DNA of 64,000 bases from Firm-04 sp045591925 (GTDB lineage Bacteria; Bacillota; Clostridia; Oscillospirales; Ruminococcaceae), in the NCBI GenBank assembly GCA_045591925.1, contig JAZNTW010000052.1:1-64000 (forward strand), written 5' to 3'. Positions 7,967-15,946 of the stretch are shown here, in pieces (the first letter of the stretch is position 1; the number at the start of each line of letters is the position of its first letter). The position numbers and the translations under genes were made by a program. The notes beneath the pieces were generated by a model, which worked only from the letters and a program-made list of their open reading frames with translations, was not told where the DNA came from and made no database searches.

Positions 7967-7995
7967 TTGAAAAATGACGGATTCTATGCTATAAT
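7967..7995 (+). promoter_or_regulatory. Strong promoter reading into a headless reading frame
   Basis: TTGAAA (7967-7972), 17-nt spacer, TATAAT (7990-7995). The start is expected near 8002, just where the open frame of the next entry begins. Confidence 0.7.
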
Positions 7996-8002
7996 GAACA
8001 CT

Positions 8003-8334
8003 GAATAAAGCGAATCGTATGCAAGCTAAAGGAATATCATGTCGAATCTGCAGAGCGTACCGAATGCCTGGTTCTGCAAAAATCCTACAAGAAATATACC
8101 GCCGCGCTTCGGTTCACATCTTCCATGACCAAGCCCGGACACAGCTATACGGCGCTCCTGTATTTGATCAATCAGCAGTCTCAGCAACCGCAAAAAACGG
8201 TTTTGTTTCAAGACGCGAGCTTTGCGGATTTGGAATATCGGCTGCACCAAATCAAAATCAAGAAGCAGCAATGTATCATTTGCCCCAAGAGCTATGATAC
8301 GGATGAAAAAATCTGCGTAGATATTACTATTTAA
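8003..8334 (+). pseudogene. Headless reading frame, remnant of unknown gene
   Basis: An open frame ending TAA at 8334 reads IVCKLKEYHVESAERTECLV, then LQKSYKKYTAALRFTSSMTK, then YTALLYLINQQSQQPQKTVL and DASFADLEYRLHQIKIKKQQ. It looks protein-like throughout, but the first ATG is at 8125 and has no Shine-Dalgarno. A stop codon and a strong promoter lie immediately upstream. It is probably the 3' part of a gene whose start was lost; if translated from 8125 it would make a 69-residue peptide. Its stop codon lies at the edge of a MITE terminus. Confidence 0.4.
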
Positions 8335-8380
8335 GGCAATACCGCCAAGCCGTAAGGCGGACTTTGCGCGGGGTTGCCCT
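8334..8380 (+). mobile_element. Minimal MITE derivative (47 bp)
   Basis: It has both termini of the family (aggcaataccgcc ... gcgcggggttgccct) joined by only the gccgtaaggcgg segment, so it is an internally deleted copy. It abuts the full copy at 8382. Confidence 0.7.
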
Positions 8381-8381
8381 A

Positions 8382-8555
8382 AGGCAATACCGCACAGAGT
8401 TGGTGGTACAGATACGCAGTCAGATTTTTCGTCAGATTGTATAGAAATGACGCCGCTGGGCTGACGCCCAGCAAGGAATTTCTGTGCAAGATGGCGGAAA
8501 ATATGCAAGTAGATGTGCCGCCAAGCCGTAAGGCGGACTTTGCGCGGTGTTGCCT
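8382..8555 (+). mobile_element. MITE-like element, complete copy (174 bp)
   Basis: Termini aggcaataccgcacagag and gcgcggtgttgcct. The core (gcagatacgcagtcagattt, gtatagaaatgacgcc, ccgccaagccgtaaggcgg) is shared nearly base for base with the copies at 58831 and 60313. It lies between the 3' ends of two converging genes. Confidence 0.85.
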
Positions 8556-8563
8556 TCAATTAC

Positions 8564-9649
8564 TCAGCCTACCGTAGTTTCCGAAACGATCTGCTCCAAC
8601 GCATCCCATTTGCGGAGGATATCCTTTGCCAGCGCAAGCTGACATCTCGCACGATCAAAATTGTGCTGCGGATACGTGATCTTAAAATACTGATCGCCGG
8701 TGAGATAATCGTCTAAAAATCTCGAAGCAAGCTCGATCGTAATCGAAAACGCTGCAAGCACAAGACTGCTGCGCTCCGCTTCTGTCATCGACTGTCCGAC
8801 CGCACCGAGAAAGCCCTTGCAGAATGCGCGGAATTTTTCCGTATCAAAGCTGACCTTTGCTGTATCCGGCTCATCCTCGGCAGCAGTATTGGCAATAAAA
8901 CGAACCGCGTCCGCAAAATCATACATGGACATACCCGGCATGACCGTATCCAGATCAATGACCACGAGGGGCATTTTCGTTTCCTTGTCAAACAGAACAT
9001 TGTTGGACTTGGTATCATTGTGCGTCACGCGAACCGGAAATTCTCCGTTTGCAAAGCGCACCGAAAGCGCCGATGCCTGTTCGCGCACCTCTGTCAGGAA
9101 CTGAATCTCGTCCTGCACAGTCGCCACGCGTCCGCACGGATCCTCTGAAATATGCGAAAACAGCGTATCCAGACGTTTTTTCGTATTATGGAAATCCGGA
9201 ATCGTCTCAAAAAGCTGTGCGCCGTCAAAATCGCTGAGCTGATTCTGGAAATCACCAAACGCCTTGCCGGTCGCCTCGATCACACTCAGGTCGTCGCAGG
9301 TATTGAACGTGATGGAATCCACATAATTCATCACGCGCCAGAAATTCTCCGCGTCGTCAAACAAATAGTTCTTGCCATCGGCGGTATGATGGAAATGCAG
9401 CGTCACACCATCCGGATTCTTTTTGCGGATATGCGTTGTAACGAGGTCGATATTCTGCATAATCTGCACGGGATTGCTGAATACAACCGTATTGATTCGC
9501 TGGAAGATATAGGACTTCGGATTACCGTCCGCATCGTTATATGTGACCTTGAAGGTTGCGTTGATATTGCCGTTTGTCATGGTTTCAAAGGCGTCAAACG
9601 CACCGGGCAGCCGGAATGCCGCGCCGATTTTCTGGATTGTTTCAAGCAT
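8564..9649 (-). CDS. Aminoglycoside-phosphotransferase-fold sugar kinase, N-acetylhexosamine 1-kinase-like
   Basis: 361 residues from ATG 9649, chosen for GGAG 8 nt upstream. The APH-fold signature is present: catalytic loop VTHNDTKSNNVLFD (H210, D212, N217) and the metal-binding VVIDLDTVMPG (D232). The N-terminal part (TNGNINATFKVTY, YIFQRINTVVF) resembles NahK-type kinases that phosphorylate GlcNAc/GalNAc at C1. The preceding gene is a UDP-sugar pyrophosphorylase, which would use such a sugar 1-phosphate, supporting a hexosamine salvage role. Another sugar or small-molecule substrate is possible. Confidence 0.75.
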   Translation of the reverse strand: MLETIQKIGAAFRLPGAFDAFETMTNGNINATFKVTYNDADGNPKSYIFQRINTVVFSNPVQIMQNIDLVTTHIRKKNPDGVTLHFHHTADGKNYLFDDAENFWRVMNYVDSITFNTCDDLSVIEATGKAFGDFQNQLSDFDGAQLFETIPDFHNTKKRLDTLFSHISEDPCGRVATVQDEIQFLTEVREQASALSVRFANGEFPVRVTHNDTKSNNVLFDKETKMPLVVIDLDTVMPGMSMYDFADAVRFIANTAAEDEPDTAKVSFDTEKFRAFCKGFLGAVGQSMTEAERSSLVLAAFSITIELASRFLDDYLTGDQYFKITYPQHNFDRARCQLALAKDILRKWDALEQIVSETTVG

Positions 9650-9761
9650 ATTTGATTCTCCACAACTCATAGAATGATAAAATGAAAGAGTATGCGCATC
9701 CGGAATGCTCCATGCAAAATCAGGCAGGGATCGCAATAACCACACGAATACTCGTAAATTT

Positions 9762-9791
9762 AGTATACCATGAAACAAGGCATTTTGTCAA
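9762..9791 (-). promoter_or_regulatory. Promoter of the sugar kinase
   Basis: On the minus strand: TTGACA (9786-9791), 18-nt spacer, TATACT (9762-9767). Confidence 0.7.
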
Positions 9792-9846
9792 GTCTTTTCA
9801 GCAATACGCATATTTTACCGGTTCATGCTCGCACTGTTTTGAGACA

Positions 9847-9878
9847 GAAAAGACTGCGCACCATTCCGGCACGCAGTC
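9847..9878 (-). terminator. Terminator of the UDP-sugar pyrophosphorylase
   Basis: Stem gactgcg (9852-9858) with cgcagtc (9872-9878), followed on the minus strand by TTTTCTGTCT. It separates the nucleotidyltransferase from the kinase, which has its own promoter. Confidence 0.8.
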
Positions 9879-9888
9879 GTTGAGCGAT

Positions 9889-11133
9889 TTACAGTACAAT
9901 TCCGTTCAGACGGAGCAATTCGCGCGCAGTGTCAACAGAATCCACACCCTCCTTGTTTTTGATCGGTGCAAACTCCTTTTCACGCGCAACCTCGTATGCG
10001 AGGCAATTTTCCTGCAGCTTGACCAGATCAAGCGCAAGCGTTTCAAATTTATAGGCATTCGGCTGCTCCGGTACGACAGGTTTCCCCTCGTCATCCATAT
10101 AGCTGACCTGCTTCTTTGCCTTATGCAGCGGCAGCTTGCAGGACAATGATTTTTCAAGCTGATCGGTGCGGAACAGATAATTCAGAATCACGCCGAACCG
10201 ATAGGAAAGCGTGCCGTCCGGCTCAAGGCGCGTGCGCATCTCGTCCGTCATTTCGTAGTATTCAACAATCGAGGGCTTGCCATCCTCAAGGCAAAGTACG
10301 CCGACCTTCTCATCGGGCGAGGTCTTTGCTACGACCTTTGCACCGGATACGCTGCCGGATGCGATCACCGCGCCGATAAAGCAAGGATCCGCAATCGACT
10401 GCAATACATTATCCACAGCAAACACATTCAGCCATTCAATCTGACTGCTCCGCAGCTCGCGCAGAATACCGGTATTTTCCATCGAAGCATACCAGCCGCC
10501 GTTTCCGTTTGGCGCGGTCGAAATCACGCCCGGCTCGGAAAGCATCAGTTTGCCATCCAAATCAACAGTCGGAAGCTGCTCCTGCTGGAAAAAGCGAATA
10601 TGTGCCTTGCTGTAGCCGAAATAATTCTTTTCCTCAAAGAATTTTACAGTCTCATCATGATTCGCAGCACTCGTCATGATGAAAAACGGCACGTAAACGC
10701 CAGCCTGATCGGTCACACGCTTCAGATTGTTGATCAGGCACTCAAAAATAAACAGCTCTCTGCTGATTCCGATATCGACCATGCCTTTGGCGTGTGCGCA
10801 GCCCAGTCTTGTGCCCTGTCCGCCGCTGAGCAGCACCGCACCGACCTTTCCGGCACGAATCGCCTCCAGACCGATTTCCATAAATTGCGAACGATTCCGG
10901 TCAATTTCTTCCAATGTCGTTGCATGGAGCGGCGCAAGCACACCGCGCTGTTCCTCCGCACATTCCGGGTCCAGCACACTGAAATCCAGCGTGTCAAGCT
11001 GCCGCAGCATTGCCTCCTGCGCTGCCGCATCAAGCCCCTCCAGATGCTGAATGATATGCGATTGACCAAGTGCCGCAAGCCGTTCACAGATTTGCTGCTT
11101 CATTGCTTCGTAATTTTCATTTTTTTCTGTCAT
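9889..11133 (-). CDS. UTP--sugar-1-phosphate uridylyltransferase, UDPGP/UAP family
   Basis: 414 residues. The eukaryotic-type pyrophosphorylase signature LSGGQGTRLG is at residues 102-111, followed by AKGMVDIG. Further family blocks are PFFIMTSAANHDET, FFQQEQLPTVD, TAPNGNGGWYASM, NVFAVDNVL, VEYYEM and a C-terminal NAYKFETLALD. The reaction is UTP + sugar 1-phosphate to UDP-sugar + PPi; UAP-like members use GlcNAc or GalNAc 1-phosphate, so it fits as partner of the kinase next door. AAAGGAG lies 7 nt before the ATG. The natural sugar cannot be read from sequence. Confidence 0.85.
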   Translation of the reverse strand: MTEKNENYEAMKQQICERLAALGQSHIIQHLEGLDAAAQEAMLRQLDTLDFSVLDPECAEEQRGVLAPLHATTLEEIDRNRSQFMEIGLEAIRAGKVGAVLLSGGQGTRLGCAHAKGMVDIGISRELFIFECLINNLKRVTDQAGVYVPFFIMTSAANHDETVKFFEEKNYFGYSKAHIRFFQQEQLPTVDLDGKLMLSEPGVISTAPNGNGGWYASMENTGILRELRSSQIEWLNVFAVDNVLQSIADPCFIGAVIASGSVSGAKVVAKTSPDEKVGVLCLEDGKPSIVEYYEMTDEMRTRLEPDGTLSYRFGVILNYLFRTDQLEKSLSCKLPLHKAKKQVSYMDDEGKPVVPEQPNAYKFETLALDLVKLQENCLAYEVAREKEFAPIKNKEGVDSVDTARELLRLNGIVL

Positions 11134-11190
11134 CTATTACTCCTTTGCCATGTCCATCCGGCATGGCGATGATATATGTATACTATTTCG

Positions 11191-11219
11191 ATTATAGCAT
11201 ATCCGCCATGCAATGTCAA
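11191..11219 (-). promoter_or_regulatory. Promoter of the UDP-sugar pyrophosphorylase
   Basis: On the minus strand: TTGACA (11214-11219), 17-nt spacer, TATAAT (11191-11196), both perfect. It sits directly after the AraC regulator stop codon. Confidence 0.85.
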
Positions 11220-11225
11220 GTCTGC

Positions 11226-11957
11226 CTACCGCCGAATCCGAAAAAACGCCTCCCGGTAGCGCTTCGGCGTATAGCCTGTATAGGTGCGAAAGACCTGAAT
11301 AAAATGGCTCTCCGAAGAAAAGCAAAGATAATCCGAAATCGCAAGACAGGAGAAATCGGAATACCGCAGCATATTTTCCGCAGTTTCGATGCGCTTTCGT
11401 TTGATATATTCCGAAACCGTGATGCCAACCTCCTTGCGGAACAGCTTCGACAGATACGGCACGGACAGCCCTGCGACATTCGCAAGCTCTGCAAGTGACA
11501 GTCTTGTATGCAGATTATCATAAATATAGTCAATGACAATGGTAATGGCTTTCGGGTAGCGATTCTGCTTCCGGATCAGCTGCATTCGCTGCGCATAGTC
11601 CAATACAAGTTCGCTGTGCAGCATATTGATCTCGTCCACCGAGCCGCACTTGTCAATCGCACGGATATAGATATCGCTTAAATTATAAGCCTCCTCCATC
11701 TCCATGCCGCCCTCAATGCAGGAGCGTGTGATCAGTGCAACGGTAATAATCAGATGATATTGCAGATTCCGCAGCGGATCCTCGCTGAGTCTGCCCATAT
11801 TGGATGTGCCGAGCGGCGCATAAAGGCGCTGCATTTCGGCTACATTGCCCTGCTGGATACTATTAAAAAACGCATTTTCCCGTTCATACGCCAAATGTGA
11901 AATACTGAGTTCACGATTCAGGAACGCCTGATGCGTCAATTTTTGCTCAATATCCAT
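11226..11957 (-). CDS. AraC-family transcriptional regulator
   Basis: 243 residues from ATG 11957 (GGGGTG about 7 nt upstream). The last 100 residues contain the two AraC helix-turn-helix motifs: LSLAELANVAGLSVPYLSKL and FSCLAISDYLCFSSESHFIQ, with the closing FRTYTGYTPKRYRE signature. The N-terminal half (SISHLAYERENAFFNSIQQG, EINMLHSELVLDYAQRMQ) is an uncharacterised sensor domain seen in Firmicutes AraC proteins. It is divergently placed from the GH16 enzyme, 238 bp away, and so is a candidate regulator of that gene. Confidence 0.85.
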   Translation of the reverse strand: MDIEQKLTHQAFLNRELSISHLAYERENAFFNSIQQGNVAEMQRLYAPLGTSNMGRLSEDPLRNLQYHLIITVALITRSCIEGGMEMEEAYNLSDIYIRAIDKCGSVDEINMLHSELVLDYAQRMQLIRKQNRYPKAITIVIDYIYDNLHTRLSLAELANVAGLSVPYLSKLFRKEVGITVSEYIKRKRIETAENMLRYSDFSCLAISDYLCFSSESHFIQVFRTYTGYTPKRYREAFFRIRR

Positions 11958-11975
11958 ACGAAACACCCCGTTTCT

Positions 11976-12004
11976 ATTATACATGATACCACAAAAAAAT
12001 GCAA
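11976..12004 (-). promoter_or_regulatory. Promoter of the AraC regulator
   Basis: On the minus strand: TTGCAT (11999-12004), 17-nt spacer, TATAAT (11976-11981). Confidence 0.6.
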
Positions 12005-12011
12005 TACCGAT

Positions 12012-12041
12012 TTGACAAAAAAGCTGTATATATGATATTAT
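12012..12041 (+). promoter_or_regulatory. Promoter of the GH16 enzyme
   Basis: TTGACA (12012-12017), 18-nt spacer, TATTAT (12036-12041). Its -35 region lies only 7 bp from the divergent AraC -35, so one bound regulator could affect both. Confidence 0.65.
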
Positions 12042-12195
12042 GATACAGACAAATGTGCTATACTGAAAAAAAGCCGGCATACAAAAATAAAACGGCTGCA
12101 AAGAGAAGCAAGGACACTACCACACAAAGATGGCGTGCTGAACCGCAGGCGGTCTTTGCACGATATTGTCCACGATAAAACAAGGAGGATTTGGG

Positions 12196-14679
12196 ATGAA
12201 AAAAAGAGTACGAATCATGGCTGCATCCGGTGCGCTGCTGATGACTGTCAGCATCCTGACAGTCGCCGTGCTTGCAGGCATGACCGCCGACCTGAACGGC
12301 GACGGTACCGCAAACCGCAGCGATGCGGCAATGCTTTCCGACGCATTGCTTGGTAAGTCGTCATTGTCAAAGAATATGGACATGGACAATGACGGCACCA
12401 TCAATGCAAAAGACCTTTCCCGTCTGAAAAACGAAATCCTGTTCCCCAAGGCATCCAGCAGCATTCCGGATCTCGGAACAAAGATGAATGCCAATGCAAC
12501 GATGGTTTCCAATTTCTCCGCGGGTCAGGCAGGCGATTTCTTTGCTTCCGACGGCTGGACAAACGGCAAGCCGTTCGACTGCTGGTGGTACAAGAGAAAT
12601 GCCGAAATCGTCGGCGACCACCTTGAGCTGCGCATCGACCAGAAATGGAATCAGGGCGACTCGAATCCGGATTGGAATCCCTCTTATTCCGGCGGCGAAT
12701 TCCGCACCAATGAATTCTATCACTACGGTTATTATGAAACCTCGATGCAGGCAATCAAGAATGACGGTGTTGTTTCCTCGTTCTTCACCTACACAGGTCC
12801 GACCGATGTCGTAAACGGTCAGCAGAATCCTTGGGATGAGATCGACATCGAGATCCTCGGTAAGGATACCACCAAGGTTCAGCTCAATTACTACCGCAAC
12901 GGCGTGGGCGGTCACGAGAAGATGATCGACCTCGGCTTTGACGCATCCGAAGCATATCACACCTACGGCTTCAACTGGGAGCCGGGCAAGATTACCTGGT
13001 ACGTAGACGGCAAGGAAATCTGGTCTATGACCGGCGATGTTCCGGTTACACCGAGTAAGATCATGATGAACGCATGGCCGGGCAAGACCGTTGACGAGTG
13101 GCTCAAGCCCTATAACGGCAACAAGCCGCTGACCGCGCGTTATCAGTGGGTCACCTATCAAAAGAGCGATAGCAATAATAACAACAATAACAATAACAAC
13201 AATAATAACAACAATAATAACAACGGTCCCAAGCAGCCGTTTAACGCAAATGCAACCATGGTTTCGAACTTCTCCGCAGGTCAGGCCGGCGACTTCTTCG
13301 CTTCCGACGGCTGGACAAACGGCAAGCCGTTCGACTGCTACTGGTACAAGCGCAATGCTTATATTCAGGACGGCACACTCCGTCTGATCATCGACCAGAA
13401 ATGGAATGCAAATGACGGCAATCCGGACTGGATGCCTTCCTACTCCGGCGGCGAGTTCCGCACCAACGAATTCTACCACTACGGCTACTATGAAACCTCG
13501 ATGAAGGCAATCAAGAATGACGGTGTTGTTTCCTCGTTCTTCACCTACACGGGTCCGACCGATGTTGTAAATGGTCAGCAGAATCCTTGGGATGAGATCG
13601 ACATCGAAATCCTCGGTAAGGATACCACCAAGGCACAGCTCAACTACTACCGCAACGGTCAGGGCGGTCACGAGAAGATGATCGACCTCGGCTTTGACGC
13701 GTCGCAGGATTTCCACAGATACGGCTTCGATTGGCAGCCCGGAAAGATCACATGGTATGTAGACGGCAAGGAAGTCTGGTCGATGTCCGGTGATGTTCCG
13801 GTTACACCGAGCAAGATCATGATGAACGCATGGCCGGGTAAGACCGTTGACGAGTGGCTCAAGCCCTATAACGGCAACAAGCCGCTGACCGCCTACTACG
13901 AGTGGGTTACCTACGATAAGAACGGCAAGAGCAGTAGCAATAACAACAATAACAACAACACCAATACCAGCACCCAGCAGCCGAATTCCGGCATGAACGC
14001 AAATGCAACCATGGTTTCCAACTTCTCGGCAGGTCAGGCAGGCGATTTCTTCGCTTCCGATGGTTGGACAAACGGCAAGCCGTTCGACTGCTACTGGTAC
14101 AAGCGCAATGCTTATATTCAGGATGGCACGCTCCGTCTGATCATCGACCAGAAATGGAATGCAAACGACGGCAATCCGGACTGGATGCCTTCCTACTCCG
14201 GCGGCGAATTCCGTACCAATAATTTCTACCACTACGGTTACTACGAGACCTCGATGAAGGCGATCAAGAATGACGGTGTTGTTTCCTCGTTCTTCACCTA
14301 CACAGGTCCGAGCGATGTCGTAAACGGTCAGCAGAATCCCTGGGATGAGATCGACGTCGAAATCCTCGGCAAGGATACCACCAAGGCACAGCTCAACTAC
14401 TACCGCAACGGCGTGGGCGGTCACGAGAAGATGATCGACCTCGGCTTTGACGCGTCGCAGGATTTCCACAGATACGGCTTTAACTGGCAGCCCGGAAAGA
14501 TCACATGGTATGTAGACGGCAAGGAAGTCTGGTCGATGTCCGGTGATGTTCCGGTCACACCGAGCAAGATCATGATGAACGCATGGCCGGGCAAGACGGT
14601 TGACGAGTGGCTCAAGCCCTATAACGGCAACAAGCCGCTGACCGCTTATTACCAGTGGGTTACCTACAATAAGCAATAA
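12196..14679 (+). CDS. Secreted triple-GH16 beta-1,3-1,4-glucanase (lichenase) with N-terminal dockerin
   Basis: 827 residues from ATG 12196 (AAGGAGG, 7 nt). A signal peptide covers about residues 1-28. Residues 31-83 form a dockerin with loops DLNGDGTANRSD and DMDNDGTINAKD. Three GH16 modules start near residues 97, 350 and 600, each with the lichenase active-site motif: DEIDIEILG in the first two (E215 nucleophile and E219 acid/base in module 1) and DEIDVEILG in the third. Linkers are 17 consecutive Asn between modules 1 and 2, and an Asn/Ser/Thr stretch between 2 and 3. The modules are almost identical, so the gene arose by recent internal duplication. The enzyme would cut mixed-linkage glucans outside the cell, attached through its dockerin. 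Confidence 0.93.
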   Translation: MKKRVRIMAASGALLMTVSILTVAVLAGMTADLNGDGTANRSDAAMLSDALLGKSSLSKNMDMDNDGTINAKDLSRLKNEILFPKASSSIPDLGTKMNANATMVSNFSAGQAGDFFASDGWTNGKPFDCWWYKRNAEIVGDHLELRIDQKWNQGDSNPDWNPSYSGGEFRTNEFYHYGYYETSMQAIKNDGVVSSFFTYTGPTDVVNGQQNPWDEIDIEILGKDTTKVQLNYYRNGVGGHEKMIDLGFDASEAYHTYGFNWEPGKITWYVDGKEIWSMTGDVPVTPSKIMMNAWPGKTVDEWLKPYNGNKPLTARYQWVTYQKSDSNNNNNNNNNNNNNNNNNGPKQPFNANATMVSNFSAGQAGDFFASDGWTNGKPFDCYWYKRNAYIQDGTLRLIIDQKWNANDGNPDWMPSYSGGEFRTNEFYHYGYYETSMKAIKNDGVVSSFFTYTGPTDVVNGQQNPWDEIDIEILGKDTTKAQLNYYRNGQGGHEKMIDLGFDASQDFHRYGFDWQPGKITWYVDGKEVWSMSGDVPVTPSKIMMNAWPGKTVDEWLKPYNGNKPLTAYYEWVTYDKNGKSSSNNNNNNNTNTSTQQPNSGMNANATMVSNFSAGQAGDFFASDGWTNGKPFDCYWYKRNAYIQDGTLRLIIDQKWNANDGNPDWMPSYSGGEFRTNNFYHYGYYETSMKAIKNDGVVSSFFTYTGPSDVVNGQQNPWDEIDVEILGKDTTKAQLNYYRNGVGGHEKMIDLGFDASQDFHRYGFNWQPGKITWYVDGKEVWSMSGDVPVTPSKIMMNAWPGKTVDEWLKPYNGNKPLTAYYQWVTYNKQ
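12490..14670 (+). repeat. Three tandem near-identical catalytic-module repeats (about 670 bp each)
   Basis: Units at about 12490-13155, 13243-13910 and 13996-14670 start with aatgcaac(g/c)atggttt and end with the ctgaccgc...tgggt(c/t)acct block. Modules 2 and 3 are closest to each other (for example both have YIQDGTLRLIIDQKWNAND). Period is about 750 bp including linkers. Confidence 0.95.
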
Positions 14680-14709
14680 ATTCTGATTTCCTCCCCCACC
14701 TTATATCAC

Positions 14710-14744
14710 AAAGCCACTTTTGATGCGCTGTCAAAAGTGGCTTT
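14710..14744 (+). terminator. Terminator after the GH16 gene
   Basis: 14-bp perfect stem aaagccacttttga (14710-14723) with tcaaaagtggcttt (14731-14744). The U-rich tail is weak (gcgctgtttt). Confidence 0.75.
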
Positions 14745-14781
14745 GCGCTGTTTTCGGGGCAGATGTTCTATATTGCAAAAT

Positions 14782-14815
14782 AAGTGCCTGAGAATTCGTT
14801 GGTTCTCAGGCACTT
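14782..14815 (-). terminator. Terminator of the cohesin-like lipoprotein gene
   Basis: 13-bp stem aagtgcctgagaa (14782-14794) with ttctcaggcactt (14803-14815), followed by ATTTTG on the minus strand. It lies 27 bp after the stop. Confidence 0.8.
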
Positions 14816-14841
14816 GCTTTCATACATTGTGATATTGCAGC

Positions 14842-15786
14842 TTAGTCGTCCAGTGTATTCGTGGTCAAGCGTGCGTGTTTACCAAGATCAGCACCGGCGC
14901 CTGCTTCGTTGATCACGATCGCATTGTCATCATAGTGCATACGAATGACAAATGCAACGAGACCAGGGTTGTTTTCTATGAGCAGCTTCATTCTGACAGT
15001 CTCACCCGGCTGTGCGCTGATCGTCTCCGGTCTCAGCGTCATCTCGGTTCCGGTTGCCGGAACTTCCGGCTGATCGGTATTGACGCAGACATAACCCGGA
15101 ATGAACTTGACTGCATCCAGCTTTGCTGCATTCTCATCGGTATTTGCGCTGTAATTGGAAAGATCTGCAAAATAAACCTCAACCGGATAAATACCGTTCG
15201 GTGTATTTTCCTTTACCTGAATCTCAAATTCCAGCAGGCTGCCGTCAAAGACAAAGTCCTGTTTCTTGGAAATATCGAGCCAATATGCCTGATAGGTCTT
15301 GATACTCGGCGTATAGTCCTTTTCATAGAGCGCAGCATTGGTCTCACCGGTATAAAGCTCTGTCGCTTCACTGCCGTTTGCCTCTGTCACAACAACACCA
15401 TTGATATCGGTTTTCGCAACATAGACGCTGCCGTCCTCTGCACGCTTCGTCGAAACAACAGGCTCGTCATCAAGCAGCTCCGGTGTTTCAAACACCAGCT
15501 TGTGGTTCTGTGCGCCATTTTCATCAATTACAACATCGTCGGTATTGATTTCAACGCTGTCCTCGTTGTTGGCAGCCTTACTGCTGCTGTCGGAGTCCGC
15601 AGAATCCGCATTGCCCTTGCTGCTCTCGGCATTGCTGCTTTCTTCATTGCTGCTCTCATTAGCGGAATCGCTGACCTCTGCCGTTGATTCATCACCGGAC
15701 GGGATCTTCTCGCCGCAGGAAAAAGCAGGCAATGTCATCGCGACTGCAAGCAGTGCAGCCAAAAGTCTTTTATTCATATGCTTCAT
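14842..15786 (-). CDS. Surface lipoprotein with cohesin-like segments in swapped order
   Basis: 314 residues. A lipoprotein signal is present (LLAALLAVAMTLPAFSC), so it would be anchored outside the membrane. Residues about 25-80 are a Ser/Asp/Glu/Asn-rich spacer. Residues about 155-245 (SLLEFEIQVKENTPNGIYPV ... KFIPGYVCVN) resemble the C-terminal half of a cohesin. Residues about 247-314 (TLRPETISAQPGETVRMKLL, then NNPGLVAFVIRMHYDD) resemble the N-terminal half (V-PGDTVTVPV, NNPGVAGF...YD). The gene ends cleanly at a terminator, so this is not an obvious truncation. It may be a permuted cohesin that could bind a dockerin; two broken cohesins or a different Ig-like fold are alternatives. GGGAG lies 7 nt before the ATG. 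Confidence 0.6.
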   Translation of the reverse strand: MKHMNKRLLAALLAVAMTLPAFSCGEKIPSGDESTAEVSDSANESSNEESSNAESSKGNADSADSDSSSKAANNEDSVEINTDDVVIDENGAQNHKLVFETPELLDDEPVVSTKRAEDGSVYVAKTDINGVVVTEANGSEATELYTGETNAALYEKDYTPSIKTYQAYWLDISKKQDFVFDGSLLEFEIQVKENTPNGIYPVEVYFADLSNYSANTDENAAKLDAVKFIPGYVCVNTDQPEVPATGTEMTLRPETISAQPGETVRMKLLIENNPGLVAFVIRMHYDDNAIVINEAGAGADLGKHARLTTNTLDD

Positions 15787-15862
15787 GTTAAACTCCCTTC
15801 AGGATTTCTGTATCAGAATTGCTCCTCTTCGAAATTACCGTGCCGTACACACGTTCAATATA

Positions 15863-15891
15863 ATTATACACTTTTACCGCCCAAAAGTCAA
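15863..15891 (-). promoter_or_regulatory. Promoter of the lipoprotein gene
   Basis: On the minus strand: TTGACT (15886-15891), 17-nt spacer, TATAAT (15863-15868). Confidence 0.8.
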
Positions 15892-15946
15892 GTGAAATTC
15901 TTGTGACATTCCGGTATCAGTTTGATAACAAGCAGAAATCCTTGCA

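Noticed and set aside
8513..8716. Short open frames beginning MCRQAVRRTLRGVA at 8513 and 60418
   Set aside because: They are the translated right end of the MITE copies running into neighbouring DNA, not conserved genes.
13171..13224. Possible CRISPR or microsatellite array
   Set aside because: It is an in-frame run of AAT/AAC codons encoding the Asn linker of the GH16 protein; there are no repeat-spacer units.
12367..14676. A 769-codon open frame antisense to the GH16 gene
   Set aside because: It mirrors the codon pattern and the three repeats of the sense gene, has no Shine-Dalgarno or recognisable protein features, and the sense frame has full active sites.
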